Shown here: one piece after another, positions 16,394 to 25,839 of the stretch
Position numbering within the stretch: position 1 is the stretch's first letter
Layout of the letters: every line of letters begins with the position of its first letter
Assembly: GCA_045652425.1 (NCBI GenBank)
Contig: JAZRUG010000032.1
Coordinates: 111,930-175,929 of the forward strand
Reading direction: 5' to 3'
Length of the DNA: 64,000 nucleotides
From: RGIG1995 sp045652425
GTDB taxonomy: Bacteria; Bacillota; Clostridia; Oscillospirales; CAG-272
The notes under the pieces: generated by a model
Seen by the model: only the letters and a program-made list of their open reading frames with translations
Told to the model about the DNA's origin: nothing
The model's database searches: none
Made by a program: the position numbers and the translations under genes

Positions 16394-18073
16394 TTAATAT
16401 TTTTTAGAAGTATCAAGCAATTCTTTCGCACTCGAAAGTAAAACTTCTGTTATATCCTGACCGCCCATTATTCTTGCGATTTCTCTTATTCTCGCAGAAT
16501 AATCTAAAACAGTAACTTCCGTCTCTACTCTTCCATTACGTTCATTTTTTGAAATATACAAATGCTCGTCAGCCAATGCTGCTATTTGCGCCGAATGTGT
16601 TATACAAATAACCTGACAGCTTTCCGACGTTTGTTTTAATTTTATGCCGATTTTTTGAGAAGTCTTACCCGAAACACCCGCATCTACCTCATCGAATACA
16701 ACTGTTCCCGTACTCTCTTTTTCTCTTAATACACTCTTTATAGCAAGCATAATTCTGGATAGTTCACCGCCTGATGCTATTTTTGATAACGGCTTCAACG
16801 GTTCACCGGGATTTGCAGAAAGCATAAAACTAACATCATCTTTACCTTTAGGCGTAAACTTACCGCAATCTTCAACAAGTGCTTTAAATTTAACCTTTGG
16901 CATTTCAAGAAAGGATAAACAATCACAAACAGAGTTTTCAAGCATTTCTGCCGTTTTAAGTCTGTTTTGTGTTATGACCTTTGCAACCTTTTCAGCTTTT
17001 TGTTTAATCTCGTTATATTCTCTCTGTAATTCTTCCGTTTTTTCTTCGCTTCGCGTTATGTTATCTAACTCTTCGGCTCTCTTGTCTCTGTATTCAAGTA
17101 TCTCTTCTACGGTGTTACCATATTTTCTCTTTAGCTTATGAATAACGTCAAGCCTTGACTGCACTTCGTTTAATTCAAGCAAAGGATCGAGACTGATATC
17201 ACCCACGGCATCTTTTGCGCTAATGGCTATCTCTTCCATTTCATAAGCAAAATTATTAAGTTTATCTGCCATTTCTTGGAAGTCCGGTATCATATCGGAT
17301 ACCGAATTCAATGCATCTGCTGACTTTCTCGCTAAAGTCGATGCCGTAACCCCTTTGTCGTTTGAATAAAGTGCTTTATAACAAAATCTAATTTGTTTTG
17401 AAATGTTTTCGCTGTTTCGCAAAACACTTTCTCTTGACAAAAGTTGTTCTTCTTCGCCACTCTTCAATTTGGCATTATCTATATCTTTGATTTGATACGT
17501 CAATATCTCGGTAAGTCTTTCTTTTTCGCCCTCGCTAATCTGTATCTCTTTTATTTTGGCGGCAATATCGTTCAGCTTTTCGTAGTATTCTTTGTATTCC
17601 GAAAGACTTTGTCCGTTTTCTGCAAAAGAATCTAAAATGTCTATATGATATTTACTTTCAAGCAGGTATTTACTGTCGTGCTGACCGTGAATGTTTATCA
17701 AAAGACCTGCTGCCTCTTTCAAAATAGACGCAGTACACGCTCTTCCGTTTATCTTTACTTGAGATTTTCCGTCTGTATTAAGGGTTCTCTGCAAAAACAT
17801 TTCTCCGTTCTCATCAGCTGAAAAGCCAAGTTCAAAAAGTTTATCAAGAACATCTTTAGGTATATCCGTAAAAATTGCAGAAACAAGCGCACCGTTTTCT
17901 CCGTTTCTTATGAGTTCTTTTCCCGTACGGTTACCCATTAAAAAATTAATAGAATCAATTATAATGGATTTACCGGCACCTGTCTCACCTGTCAAAACCG
18001 TAAAACCTTTGCATAAATCAATATCTGCGCTCTTTATAACAGCAATATTTTCTATATGTAATGATGAAAGCAT
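16394..18073 (-). CDS. recN: DNA repair protein RecN
   Basis: SMC-like ATPase that helps tether broken DNA ends during recombinational repair. Starting MLSSLHIENIAVI, it has a Walker A TGETGAGKSIIIDSI, a long central coiled coil and the C-terminal ABC signature SGGELSRIMLAIKS with the Walker B VVFDEVDAGVSG. I chose the ATG at 18073; a GTG four codons earlier is possible and an AAGGGGTG sequence serves either. It lies directly after argR, an order common across Firmicutes. Confidence 0.95.
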   Translation of the reverse strand: MLSSLHIENIAVIKSADIDLCKGFTVLTGETGAGKSIIIDSINFLMGNRTGKELIRNGENGALVSAIFTDIPKDVLDKLFELGFSADENGEMFLQRTLNTDGKSQVKINGRACTASILKEAAGLLINIHGQHDSKYLLESKYHIDILDSFAENGQSLSEYKEYYEKLNDIAAKIKEIQISEGEKERLTEILTYQIKDIDNAKLKSGEEEQLLSRESVLRNSENISKQIRFCYKALYSNDKGVTASTLARKSADALNSVSDMIPDFQEMADKLNNFAYEMEEIAISAKDAVGDISLDPLLELNEVQSRLDVIHKLKRKYGNTVEEILEYRDKRAEELDNITRSEEKTEELQREYNEIKQKAEKVAKVITQNRLKTAEMLENSVCDCLSFLEMPKVKFKALVEDCGKFTPKGKDDVSFMLSANPGEPLKPLSKIASGGELSRIMLAIKSVLREKESTGTVVFDEVDAGVSGKTSQKIGIKLKQTSESCQVICITHSAQIAALADEHLYISKNERNGRVETEVTVLDYSARIREIARIMGGQDITEVLLSSAKELLDTSKKY

Positions 18074-18101
18074 TTTTGCATTCACCCCTTTTTGCTAAAA
18101 C

Positions 18102-18557
18102 TTATTTTTGAGCGATAAGATTGTTGAATTTTGAATAAAATTCCTTTGCGCTCTCATCACTGCGCATAATTATCAAAATAGTATCATCTCCGGCTACAGA
18201 GCCTACCATTTCATTCCACCCCATATTATCTATAGCCGCTGCAGCCGCTTGAGCCATACCCGAATACGTCTTTAATACAACCGTATGACAAGCAAAATCT
18301 GCGCTGATGAGTGTCTCTCGAAGAATATTTTTATATTTAACCGATATTTTTATATCATCTTTAGGAGCTACAGCATATTTATATGACATACCGTCAACAG
18401 ACACCTTGATAAGATTAAGTTCGCGAATATCACGCGAAGCCGTTGCCTGCGTAACGTTATATCCCTCTTTGCCTAATCTGGCAGTCAACTCCTCTTGAGT
18501 TTCGACGTTGTAACGTTCTATTATCTCAAGTATTTTCTTCTGTCTTTCTTTTTTCAT
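18102..18557 (-). CDS. argR: Arginine repressor ArgR
   Basis: Hexameric arginine-sensing repressor. The N-terminal winged helix reads KILEIIERYNVETQEELTARL with VTQATASRDIRELNLIKV as recognition region. The C-terminal oligomerisation and arginine-binding part shows GMAQAAAAAIDNMGWNEMVGSVAGDDTILII, with the conserved GDDT. 151 residues, full length. No arginine genes are in the window, so its targets lie elsewhere. It sits between nadK and recN. Confidence 0.95.
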   Translation of the reverse strand: MKKERQKKILEIIERYNVETQEELTARLGKEGYNVTQATASRDIRELNLIKVSVDGMSYKYAVAPKDDIKISVKYKNILRETLISADFACHTVVLKTYSGMAQAAAAAIDNMGWNEMVGSVAGDDTILIIMRSDESAKEFYSKFNNLIAQK

Positions 18558-18572
18558 TTCAAACCCTCTTTT

Positions 18573-19421
18573 TTATATTTCGGTCATCTTACTGCGCATA
18601 ACGCTGTAAAAGTTATTTTTCTTTATTTTTATAAGTTTGGTATATACGTCGCTCTTTTTTACCGTAACAACGTCTCCCTCTTCTATTTCACAAACAACTT
18701 CACCGTCGCCCGTCAAAACGACTTTGCCGTGTCCTCTGCTGCCCTTTCTGAATTCAAGAACCGAAGATCCTCCGAAAATCAACGGCTTTGCGTAAAAAGA
18801 TTGAGGACAAATTTGAGACACTCCGAAACACTCCATGCCGGGATCAATTATCGAACCGCCCGCAGCAAGTGAATATGCGGTAGAGCCCGTCGGTGTAGCG
18901 CATATCAAGCCGTCAGCAAAATACTTACCAACCTCTTCTCCGTTACAAACAAGTTCAATCTCAGGCATAACCGAATAACCGCCTTTAGACAGTACAACTT
19001 CATTCAACACATTTGCTTCAGCTGTTTTCACTCCGTTCTTCTTAACAGTATAATTAAGCATCATTCTGTTTTCGATAGAAAAATTATCACAAAGAAGCTC
19101 TTTAAGCATTTGAAGTTCATCGGTTTCAAGTTCTGCAATGTAACCTATTCTTCCTAAATTCACACCAAGTATGGGAAGTTTTGTTCTATGGGCGGTACGC
19201 ATTATAGAACCATCGCCACCAAAAACTATTACACATTCCGCTTCGTTACAAACTACGTCCTCATCACAGTAAAAAACATTTTCTCTGTCGCCTATATATT
19301 TCTTGTCCGATTCCGGAAGATATAAAATACATCTATGTTCGGACAATATATCAACAGTCTCCCGCGCAACGTTAAGTCCATCTTCTGTATCATTTTTTAT
19401 AATCAATGCAATCTTTTTCAT
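18573..19421 (-). CDS. nadK: NAD kinase NadK
   Basis: Phosphorylates NAD to NADP. The conserved VIVFGGDGSIMRTAH (GGDG motif) is near residue 67, LGRIGYIAEL follows, and DGLICATPTGSTAYSLAAGGSII is the second NAD kinase signature. 282 residues, normal length. It lies 19 bases after tlyA and 15 before argR. Confidence 0.96.
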   Translation of the reverse strand: MKKIALIIKNDTEDGLNVARETVDILSEHRCILYLPESDKKYIGDRENVFYCDEDVVCNEAECVIVFGGDGSIMRTAHRTKLPILGVNLGRIGYIAELETDELQMLKELLCDNFSIENRMMLNYTVKKNGVKTAEANVLNEVVLSKGGYSVMPEIELVCNGEEVGKYFADGLICATPTGSTAYSLAAGGSIIDPGMECFGVSQICPQSFYAKPLIFGGSSVLEFRKGSRGHGKVVLTGDGEVVCEIEEGDVVTVKKSDVYTKLIKIKKNNFYSVMRSKMTEI

Positions 19422-19440
19422 ATAGTTTTGCTCCGATATG

Positions 19441-20169
19441 TTATTTTTTCAACTTAAATAAAGCTAAAAACTCTTTATTTCCGTCGCCGCCTCGAATGGG
19501 GGAATCAACTATTTTAATACATTCAAGTCCGTAAATCGAAGCATTTTCTTTTATATCTTCACAAACTCTCTTGTGTATTTTTTCATTCTTCACTATACCA
19601 TTTTTTCCAATATATGATTTACCTGCTTCAAACTGGGGTTTTATCAAAGAGATAAACATTCCACCATTTTTTAACACCGAAGAAACACCATGATAAAGAA
19701 TCGTTTGTGATATAAAAGAAACGTCCATAACCGCTAAATCAACTTCTTCACCTAAATCTTTTTCAGAAAGCTGTCTCGCGTTAAACTCTTCCATACAAAC
19801 AACTCTGTCATCTTCACGAAGTTTAGGATGAAGCTGGTCCTTGCCCGAATCTATAGCAAAAACCTTTGATGCCCCCCTTTGTAAAAGACAATCTGTAAAT
19901 CCACCGGTTGATGAACCAATATCAACACACACCAAATCTTTTACATCTACCCCAAAAGAATCAAGAGCACCCTCAAGTTTAAAACCACCTCTGCCAACGT
20001 ACGGACAAAAGTTTCCGACTATCTCTATTTTTTCCGAGCCATCAACACAAAATGCAGGTTTTGTTATAATATTTCCGTTAACCGAAACGTATCCGTTCTT
20101 TATATTGTCCGTTGCTTTTTTTCGGCTTTCAAAGATATTATTGTCAGTTAAATATACATCAAGACGCAT
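19441..20169 (-). CDS. tlyA: TlyA-family rRNA methyltransferase / S4-domain protein
   Basis: Putative 2'-O-ribose methyltransferase of rRNA (16S/23S in the mycobacterial TlyA). The N-terminal S4 RNA-binding domain (MRLDVYLTDNNIFESRKKATDNIKNG start) is followed by an FtsJ-like Rossmann domain with CVDIGSSTGGFTDCLLQRGA as the SAM-binding motif and VDLAVMDVSFIS and KPQFEAG later. 242 residues. It starts two bases after the ispA stop codon, implying coupling. Confidence 0.92.
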   Translation of the reverse strand: MRLDVYLTDNNIFESRKKATDNIKNGYVSVNGNIITKPAFCVDGSEKIEIVGNFCPYVGRGGFKLEGALDSFGVDVKDLVCVDIGSSTGGFTDCLLQRGASKVFAIDSGKDQLHPKLREDDRVVCMEEFNARQLSEKDLGEEVDLAVMDVSFISQTILYHGVSSVLKNGGMFISLIKPQFEAGKSYIGKNGIVKNEKIHKRVCEDIKENASIYGLECIKIVDSPIRGGDGNKEFLALFKLKK

Positions 20170-20171
20170 TT

Positions 20172-21050
20172 TTAATTCTTTCTTTCAAGCAAGTAATACG
20201 CAAGTTCTTTCAATACTTCAGCATCTTCCCCTTGGCCGATAACGTCACAAGCTTCTTCGGTAAGTTTTTTTGCGTATTCTGCTGCCTCTTCAAGCGACAT
20301 AAAATCCATATAAGTAGTCTTATTGTTTTCTGCATCACTGCCTATTGGCTTACCTAACGTTTCTTCATCACTTGTCACGTCAAGAATATCGTCAACTACC
20401 TGAAATGCAAGACCTATATTATGTCCGTAAGTTTTAGCGCTTTCTATATATTTCTCGCCGTTTTCTGAAGTACAACAACCGAGAACGCAAGCCGCTTGAA
20501 TAAGCGCACTCGTCTTTAAATCATGAACATGGTGAAGCTCGTTTCTATTAAGTTTTCTCGTTTCGCCTTCAAGGTCAAGAACCTGTCCTCCGACCATACC
20601 GCAAGGACCGGCATATTTAGCAAGATATGCAACCGCTTTTGCCGCAAGTGAAGGTTCAACGTATTTATTTGATGCGCATACTTCAAAAGCGTAAGTCAGT
20701 AAAGCATCTCCTGCCAACAATGCGTTCGCTTCACCGTAAACAATATGGTTTGACGGCTTCCCTCTCCTCATATCGTCATCATCCATACAGGGCAAGTCGT
20801 CGTGAATAAGCGAATATGCGTGTATCATTTCTAAAGCGCACGCAAAAGGAACAGCCGACTCAACCGTACCGCCGGAAAGCCGCGCAAACATAAGAGTCAA
20901 AAATGCTCTTATTCTTTTACCGCCCGCCATAGTCGTATATTTCATTGATTCAAACAACTTCGGAAACATCTCGTCCTTTGTAGCAAGATATTTTTCGAGT
21001 GCTTCGTCAATAAGTAAAAGATCCGATTTCAGTAAATCCTTGAAGCTCAT
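20172..21050 (-). CDS. ispA: Polyprenyl (farnesyl/geranylgeranyl) diphosphate synthase
   Basis: Condenses isopentenyl diphosphate with allylic diphosphates to short-chain prenyl diphosphates. The first aspartate-rich motif is HDDLPCMDDDDMRRGKPSNH and the second FQVVDDILDVT. KRIRAFLTLMFARL is the typical N-terminal segment. 292 residues. It overlaps xseB by four bases (ATGA), a frequent Firmicutes arrangement. Chain length cannot be read with confidence from sequence alone. Confidence 0.93.
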   Translation of the reverse strand: MSFKDLLKSDLLLIDEALEKYLATKDEMFPKLFESMKYTTMAGGKRIRAFLTLMFARLSGGTVESAVPFACALEMIHAYSLIHDDLPCMDDDDMRRGKPSNHIVYGEANALLAGDALLTYAFEVCASNKYVEPSLAAKAVAYLAKYAGPCGMVGGQVLDLEGETRKLNRNELHHVHDLKTSALIQAACVLGCCTSENGEKYIESAKTYGHNIGLAFQVVDDILDVTSDEETLGKPIGSDAENNKTTYMDFMSLEEAAEYAKKLTEEACDVIGQGEDAEVLKELAYYLLERKN

Positions 21051-21280
21051 TCTTTGCCTCCGACAAAATCACTCTCGATCATTTCGCCCGAATCATTTTT
21101 TGACAAAATTTTTATTCTCTGTTCAACGTTATCAAGCTGAACATTGCACATCTTAACGAGCCTTACACCCTCTTCAAAATATTCAAGGGATTTATCAAGG
21201 GGAGCCGATCCGCTTTCAAGCATTCTTACGATTTCTTCAAGTCTTGCCAAAGCCTGTTCAAAAGTAATATTGTTATCCAT
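21047..21280 (-). CDS. xseB: Exodeoxyribonuclease VII small subunit
   Basis: Small helical subunit that pairs with XseA to degrade single-stranded DNA. FEQALARLEEIVRMLESGSAPLDKSLEYFEEGV is the family hallmark in pieces: ARLEEIV, LESG and SLEYFEEG. 77 residues. It overlaps both xseA upstream and ispA downstream by a few bases. Confidence 0.95.
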   Translation of the reverse strand: MDNNITFEQALARLEEIVRMLESGSAPLDKSLEYFEEGVRLVKMCNVQLDNVEQRIKILSKNDSGEMIESDFVGGKE

Positions 21281-22496
21281 TTTTTGTTTTTCCTTTCACT
21301 TCAGCAGACACACTTCCGTCTACTGTCTTAAAATTCAACACGTCGCCAACATCAACTTGGTCAACACTCTTTATGAGCTGTCCGTCATCCGAAAAAACAG
21401 CCGAATACCCACGCGAAATTACAGACATTGGATTCAAAGCCTCAAGCTTTGACGTATAACGCGCAAATACTTCTTTCTTCAAACTTAACGAATACTTCAT
21501 ACCGTTTTCCATTCTCGCATCAAGATTCATAAGTTGAACACGTCTGTCATCCACAATATAATCAGGGGTATTTAAAACACGCTTTCCCGCAAGTTCGTTA
21601 AGCTTCTGTCTGTTGTTTTTTATGTTGTGCATAATCAGCATATCCATTCTGCCGATTATGTTTAATATCTTCTGCTTAAGCTCCATCGTTTCGGGAACTG
21701 CAAGTTCTGCAGCCGCTGAAGGTGTGGGTGCGCGTCTGTCTGCAACAAAATCGCATATAGTAAAATCAGTCTCGTGTCCTACCGCTGATATTACCGGAAT
21801 CTTCGATGCAAATATCTCTCGTGCCAATCCCTCGTCGTTAAATGCCCATAGGTCTTCTATTGAGCCGCCTCCTCTGCCTATTATAATAACGTCAACGTTA
21901 TTAGCGGAGTTAAAGTACTTCATACCGGCTATAAGCTGCACCGGCGCACCGTCTCCCTGAACAAGCGCAGGATACAAAATGCCTTCGGCGTAAGGAAAAC
22001 GCCGTCCAAGGATATTTATTATATCTCTTATAGCCGCCCCTGTCGGCGAAGTAATAATCCCAACCCTTTTAGGTATTTTAGGCAACGGCTTTTTATACAT
22101 AGGACTAAACAGTCCCTCTTTTTCAAGTTTTGCTTTCAACTGTTCATAGGCTATATATAAAGCCCCTATACCGTCAGGCTCCATATTATCTGCATATAGC
22201 TGATACTGACCGTCTTTGGGATATGCAGAAACTTTGCCGTGAAGAATAATCTTCATACCGTTTTCGGGAACAAATTTCAGTTTTTCGGCAAACCCCTTAA
22301 ACATAATACATCTAATAAGACTGTTTTCATCTTTTAAAGTAAAATAAAAGTGTCCGGTCTTGTAGTGATTAGTAAAGTTTGAAATTTCGCCCTTTACAAA
22401 TAAACTTCGCAGTACGGGCTGTCCTTCGATCACAGCCTTTATATATTCATTTAATTGGGAAACGGTGATTATCCGTCTTGTTTCTTCTGCCACCAT
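21273..22496 (-). CDS. xseA: Exodeoxyribonuclease VII large subunit
   Basis: Catalytic subunit of exonuclease VII. An N-terminal OB fold (VSQLNEYIKAVIE; LFVKGEISNFTNHYKTGHFYF) is followed by the catalytic domain with GIITSPTGAAIRDI, IIGRGGGSIEDLWAFNDE, and SAVGHETDFTICDFVADRRAPTPSAAAEL in pieces. 407 residues. The ATG follows GTGAGGG. It is followed directly by xseB. Confidence 0.96.
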   Translation of the reverse strand: MVAEETRRIITVSQLNEYIKAVIEGQPVLRSLFVKGEISNFTNHYKTGHFYFTLKDENSLIRCIMFKGFAEKLKFVPENGMKIILHGKVSAYPKDGQYQLYADNMEPDGIGALYIAYEQLKAKLEKEGLFSPMYKKPLPKIPKRVGIITSPTGAAIRDIINILGRRFPYAEGILYPALVQGDGAPVQLIAGMKYFNSANNVDVIIIGRGGGSIEDLWAFNDEGLAREIFASKIPVISAVGHETDFTICDFVADRRAPTPSAAAELAVPETMELKQKILNIIGRMDMLIMHNIKNNRQKLNELAGKRVLNTPDYIVDDRRVQLMNLDARMENGMKYSLSLKKEVFARYTSKLEALNPMSVISRGYSAVFSDDGQLIKSVDQVDVGDVLNFKTVDGSVSAEVKGKTKNG

Positions 22497-22515
22497 ATTC
22501 CCTCACTTTCATTTT

Positions 22516-23436
22516 TTATTTGCTTAAATAAGCATCTCTTGTAAGCAGTGCAATGCCTGCCGCATTATCCGCCGAAAACGCTCTTTCGGCAAAATATGAA
22601 CTTTCGTATTTTGACAATGCTTTTTTTATTGCACCGTTACTCATAACTCCACCAGCAAAAATTATCGGAAGACTGTATTCATTCCTTAAATTTTCCGTAA
22701 GTTTGTCTAATGTCATTTCAACGTATTTTAATGCATACAAAGATATGTCTTCGGGCGAAAATCCCATATCTTTAAATTTTATAACCTTATTTTCAAGTCC
22801 CGACAGGTTACAATTTAACCCTTTAACGCATATTTTCGGCTTCTCGGGTAATTTGCCTTTCAAAGCCAAAGCCTCCAAAGCAGGTCCACAAGGAAATTTT
22901 AATCCTAACAATACACCGGTTCTGTCAATAGCCTGTCCTGCATTAAGGTCGAGCGTTCCACCGATATTTTCAATTTTAAGCTTTCCCTCGGTTCCATCGC
23001 ATAAAAGTATTTCCGTCGTTCCTCCCGAAACATGAAAAGCGTTAAATTTTCTTTTTAACAAATCCATTCGCTCTGCCGAATATGCCGCCGCAACCACGTG
23101 TCCGTTCTGATGTGAAAACTTATATACCGGTACGCCTATCAATTTACCAAGTGATTGAGCAAAACTCTCGCCGGCTTTAAAGCACGGCATATATGAGCCT
23201 TCTGCATCACGGGGCTTTGAAGATACCCCTACGGCAATAATATCTTGAGTACCAATTCTTTCGGCGACAACAGGCAGATTGTTTATATGCGAAAAAACAG
23301 CATCACTTTGTCTGAGACCTCTTTCGCCCTCTTTAACCTCGAGTAATATCTTCTCATTCAAGAGTATACCTTTCGAATCGCATACTGCCATTGACGTTGT
23401 ATAATTACTCGTGTCTACACCGAGAAAAACACCCAT
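22516..23436 (-). CDS. TsaD/Kae1-like paralogue
   Basis: ASKHA-fold protein related to TsaD, the tRNA threonylcarbamoyladenosine transferase. It begins FLGVDTSNYTTSMAV, keeps the metal-binding HxxxH motif as HQNGH, and shows FHVSGGTTEILL and a late IIFAGGVMSN. It is 306 residues, shorter than TsaD proper (about 335-340), and such paralogues sit between nusB and xseA in other Clostridia as far as I recall. The true tsaD is therefore probably elsewhere. It overlaps nusB by one base. Substrate unknown. Confidence 0.8.
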   Translation of the reverse strand: MGVFLGVDTSNYTTSMAVCDSKGILLNEKILLEVKEGERGLRQSDAVFSHINNLPVVAERIGTQDIIAVGVSSKPRDAEGSYMPCFKAGESFAQSLGKLIGVPVYKFSHQNGHVVAAAYSAERMDLLKRKFNAFHVSGGTTEILLCDGTEGKLKIENIGGTLDLNAGQAIDRTGVLLGLKFPCGPALEALALKGKLPEKPKICVKGLNCNLSGLENKVIKFKDMGFSPEDISLYALKYVEMTLDKLTENLRNEYSLPIIFAGGVMSNGAIKKALSKYESSYFAERAFSADNAAGIALLTRDAYLSK

Positions 23437-23846
23437 TATTTTTTGAGTCCCTCGTTTTCGGCAATCTTATTCAAAACACCGTTAATAAACGAAGGCGCTT
23501 TGTCATAATCAAATTTCTTTGCCAACTCAATAGCCTCGTTAATTGATATATTGAATGGTACGTCTTCGCAGAAAAGCATTTCATACACACAGATACGCAT
23601 AATCGCAAGTGAAACCTTGGATATTCTCTCAAGTTTCCAACCTTTTGCATTTTCTTCTATCTTCTTGTCAACAGTTTCAAGTTCAGCCATAACGCCAAAG
23701 AAAACTCGTTCAGTAAATTCATCGTATTCGATAACCCCTAAATCCTGCGCCGTCTGAAACAAATCGGCTGAATTGACGTTATCTTTTTGAAATTCGGTCT
23801 CAAAAACCAAGTAAAAAACATTTTCTCTCGCCTGTCGTCTGTTCAT
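23436..23846 (-). CDS. nusB: Transcription antitermination factor NusB
   Basis: All-helical RNA-binding factor for rRNA antitermination. MNRRQARENVFYLVFE at the start and SLAIMRICVYEMLF, PFNISINEAIELAKKF and FINGVLNKIAE at the end are the NusB signature. 136 residues. First gene of the nusB-recN operon, with a strong promoter upstream and GGAG before the ATG. Confidence 0.96.
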   Translation of the reverse strand: MNRRQARENVFYLVFETEFQKDNVNSADLFQTAQDLGVIEYDEFTERVFFGVMAELETVDKKIEENAKGWKLERISKVSLAIMRICVYEMLFCEDVPFNISINEAIELAKKFDYDKAPSFINGVLNKIAENEGLKK

Positions 23847-23887
23847 ATTTGACTCCTCTTACATTTTTATACAGTTAATCAGTGTAT

Positions 23888-23916
23888 ATTATATACTTTT
23901 TCGCATAAAAAGTCAA
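23888..23916 (-). promoter_or_regulatory. Promoter of the nusB operon
   Basis: Minus strand TTGACT (23916-23911), 17-base spacer, TATAAT (23893-23888), about 41 bases before the nusB start. No further strong promoter is evident until recN, so nine genes may be co-transcribed. Confidence 0.75.
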
Positions 23917-24017
23917 TATTTATGCGATTATATGTTTATATTAGTTATAAAAACATTCCGTCAAAAAAAGAAAATGGAGTTTTTTAGCAGAATATATATT
24001 TTTTTTCAAATTTTCCC

Positions 24018-24045
24018 TTGCAATAAAGCACAAATGTGATATAAT
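24018..24045 (+). promoter_or_regulatory. Promoter of the DUF4432 gene group
   Basis: TTGCAA, 16-base spacer, TATAAT, about 70 bases before the ATG at 24115. Diverges from the nusB promoter. Confidence 0.65.
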
Positions 24046-24114
24046 GTAATTGATTATATCCTAATTCAGTACACAGTTTTGTGCTGAAATATATTAAAAT
24101 AAAAGAGGTGCGCT

Positions 24115-25086
24115 ATGAACAACAAGTACATTGGTAACAGAATGCAGTTATTTGACGTGAGAGAGTACAAATTCAGCAACGGAAAAGCAGAAGGAACTCG
24201 CGCAATTGATATTTGGAACGGTGCAAATCTCCATTTCACAGTTCTTCCCGACCGTTGTCTCGACCTTTTTACAGTACGTTTTAAAAATAAAAATATGGCA
24301 TTCCACACCCCCAACGGTGTTGTAAATCCCGCATATTATAACGAACTCGGCAACGTTTGGTTGCGTTCTTTCGGCGGCGGTTTTCTGGCTACCTGCGGTC
24401 TCAAGAATTACGGAGGAGCAGACGGCACAAATCCCGAACTTACGTTCCACGGCAGAATGAGTAATACGCCCTGCGAACATCTCAACATAGAAATCCCCGA
24501 AGACGGAAGTTCCGTTACAATTTCAGGAGTTATGCGTGAGGCCATCCTGTTTGGTTCAAACATGTCATTAACTCGTTCTATTACGTGTAAATATGGTGAA
24601 GATAAGATATTTGTTAAAGACGTTATTAAAAACGAAGGCTTTACAGATACCCATCTTTCTATGCTTTATCATTTCAATTTTGGTTATCCGCTTATGTCGG
24701 AAAACTCAAAAATAGTTATCCCTTCAACAAAATGTCATCCTTTCAATGCTTTGGCAAAAGAAAATCCTGAAGCTTGGAAATATTTTGAAGCTCCCCAGGA
24801 TGAGTTCGGAGAAATGTTGTTTGAACATGAACTTTCCGAAAAATGCTTCGGTATTGATAACGCTGATATTAACACAAAACTCAGAATCAACTACCTCTCC
24901 CCTGCACTCACAAACTTCCTCGAATGGAAGGCTTGTCAGTCGGGCACTTACGTTTGCGGTCTTGAACCTATGACTGCAACTAACTCCGGTTTTAAGGCTA
25001 ACGTTGAAAACGGTACACAAAAATATCTTAAAGCTCAAGAAAAGGTTGTAAACACCTTTGAAATCAGCTTCTCTGACCTTGATTAA
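24115..25086 (+). CDS. DUF4432 (aldose-epimerase-fold) protein
   Basis: A 323-residue protein with the beta-sandwich pattern of the galactose-mutarotase superfamily. FTVLPDRCLDLFTVRFKN, WLRSFGGGFLATCGL and LTFHGRMSNTP match what I know of DUF4432, where the conserved His of the HGR segment and downstream YHFNFGYP His would line the sugar site. The exact substrate is unknown. AGAGGTG precedes the ATG. It is the first gene of a rightward group of four, with the next gene starting ten bases later. No signal peptide, so cytosolic. Confidence 0.82.
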   Translation: MNNKYIGNRMQLFDVREYKFSNGKAEGTRAIDIWNGANLHFTVLPDRCLDLFTVRFKNKNMAFHTPNGVVNPAYYNELGNVWLRSFGGGFLATCGLKNYGGADGTNPELTFHGRMSNTPCEHLNIEIPEDGSSVTISGVMREAILFGSNMSLTRSITCKYGEDKIFVKDVIKNEGFTDTHLSMLYHFNFGYPLMSENSKIVIPSTKCHPFNALAKENPEAWKYFEAPQDEFGEMLFEHELSEKCFGIDNADINTKLRINYLSPALTNFLEWKACQSGTYVCGLEPMTATNSGFKANVENGTQKYLKAQEKVVNTFEISFSDLD

Positions 25087-25095
25087 GAGGTGTCT

Positions 25096-25551
25096 TTGCT
25101 TAAAATGAAAACCAAATTTTTGAAATCTGTTTACGGCATTTTCCAAAACGCATGTGTGATTTTCACAATATGCGTTTTGGTATGTTCGTTTATTGCATTT
25201 GCCGCAGGGGCAAATGCAGGTAATTACCTTAATATTTCTGCGCTGTTGCTGTTGGCTCTTCTTTCTCTCTGGTTGTCTCTTTCATCGCTTCTTTTGAAGC
25301 CTAAAAAACTTAATATTATTCTCCGCGTTATTCTGAACTTTATATCTTCTATTGTCGGCATGTACGTTATACTGTTTGGCATTTCGGAAAAATCGGAAAA
25401 TAGCGCGTTTGCATTTACTTTTACTATTGTTTTTTCTGTAGTTTACATACTTGCAGCTACGGTAGTTTTAGTTATAAAGAGTAAATCAGACAAAAAGAAA
25501 GCAGAAAAAGAAAATTACGATTCGGTATATAAAAAAGAAAATAATGATTAA
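25096..25551 (+). CDS. Small four-helix membrane protein
   Basis: I do not recognise this protein of about 151 residues. It has four hydrophobic segments (roughly residues 14-35, 42-63, 72-92 and 102-125) and a lysine-rich cytoplasmic tail ending in acidic residues. The start is uncertain: GAGGTG lies immediately before a TTG at 25096 (three-base spacing) and an ATG at 25105 (12-base spacing); a GTG at 25090 is also in frame. It follows the DUF4432 gene by ten bases and precedes the PqqD gene by 15, so it is in the same transcript. Confidence 0.65.
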   Translation: MLKMKTKFLKSVYGIFQNACVIFTICVLVCSFIAFAAGANAGNYLNISALLLLALLSLWLSLSSLLLKPKKLNIILRVILNFISSIVGMYVILFGISEKSENSAFAFTFTIVFSVVYILAATVVLVIKSKSDKKKAEKENYDSVYKKENND

Positions 25552-25566
25552 AGAAGGTATCGGAAT

Positions 25567-25833
25567 ATGAAACTCAAATATAATTTTATTGTTCGAAACG
25601 TTGCAGGACAGGCTGTGGCTCTTCCTGTTGGAAATACAGATAACGAATTCAGCGGTATGATAAAATTAAATTCCGTAGGTGAATTTATTTTTAAACTCCT
25701 TGAAAACGATATTACTATTGATGAAATCGTTAGTAAGATTACCGAATCCTACGACATATCTGCCGAAGAAGCAAAAAATGCTGTTGACTCTTTTCTTGAA
25801 ACATTGAAAAATAACGAGCTTATAATTGAATAA
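25567..25833 (+). CDS. PqqD-like peptide-binding protein
   Basis: An 88-residue protein of the PqqD / RiPP-recognition-element type, which in peptide-modifying pathways binds the leader of a precursor peptide. The pattern MIKLNSVGEFIFKLLENDITIDEIVSKI, followed by EEAKNAVDSFLETLKNNELI, is the usual PqqD wing and helix layout (acidic body, small N-terminal strands). It is followed six bases later by an S26-like peptidase. No precursor peptide or modifying enzyme (radical SAM, cyclodehydratase) is visible within several kb, so its partner may lie elsewhere or be very short. Confidence 0.8.
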   Translation: MKLKYNFIVRNVAGQAVALPVGNTDNEFSGMIKLNSVGEFIFKLLENDITIDEIVSKITESYDISAEEAKNAVDSFLETLKNNELIIE

Positions 25834-25839
25834 AATTAT

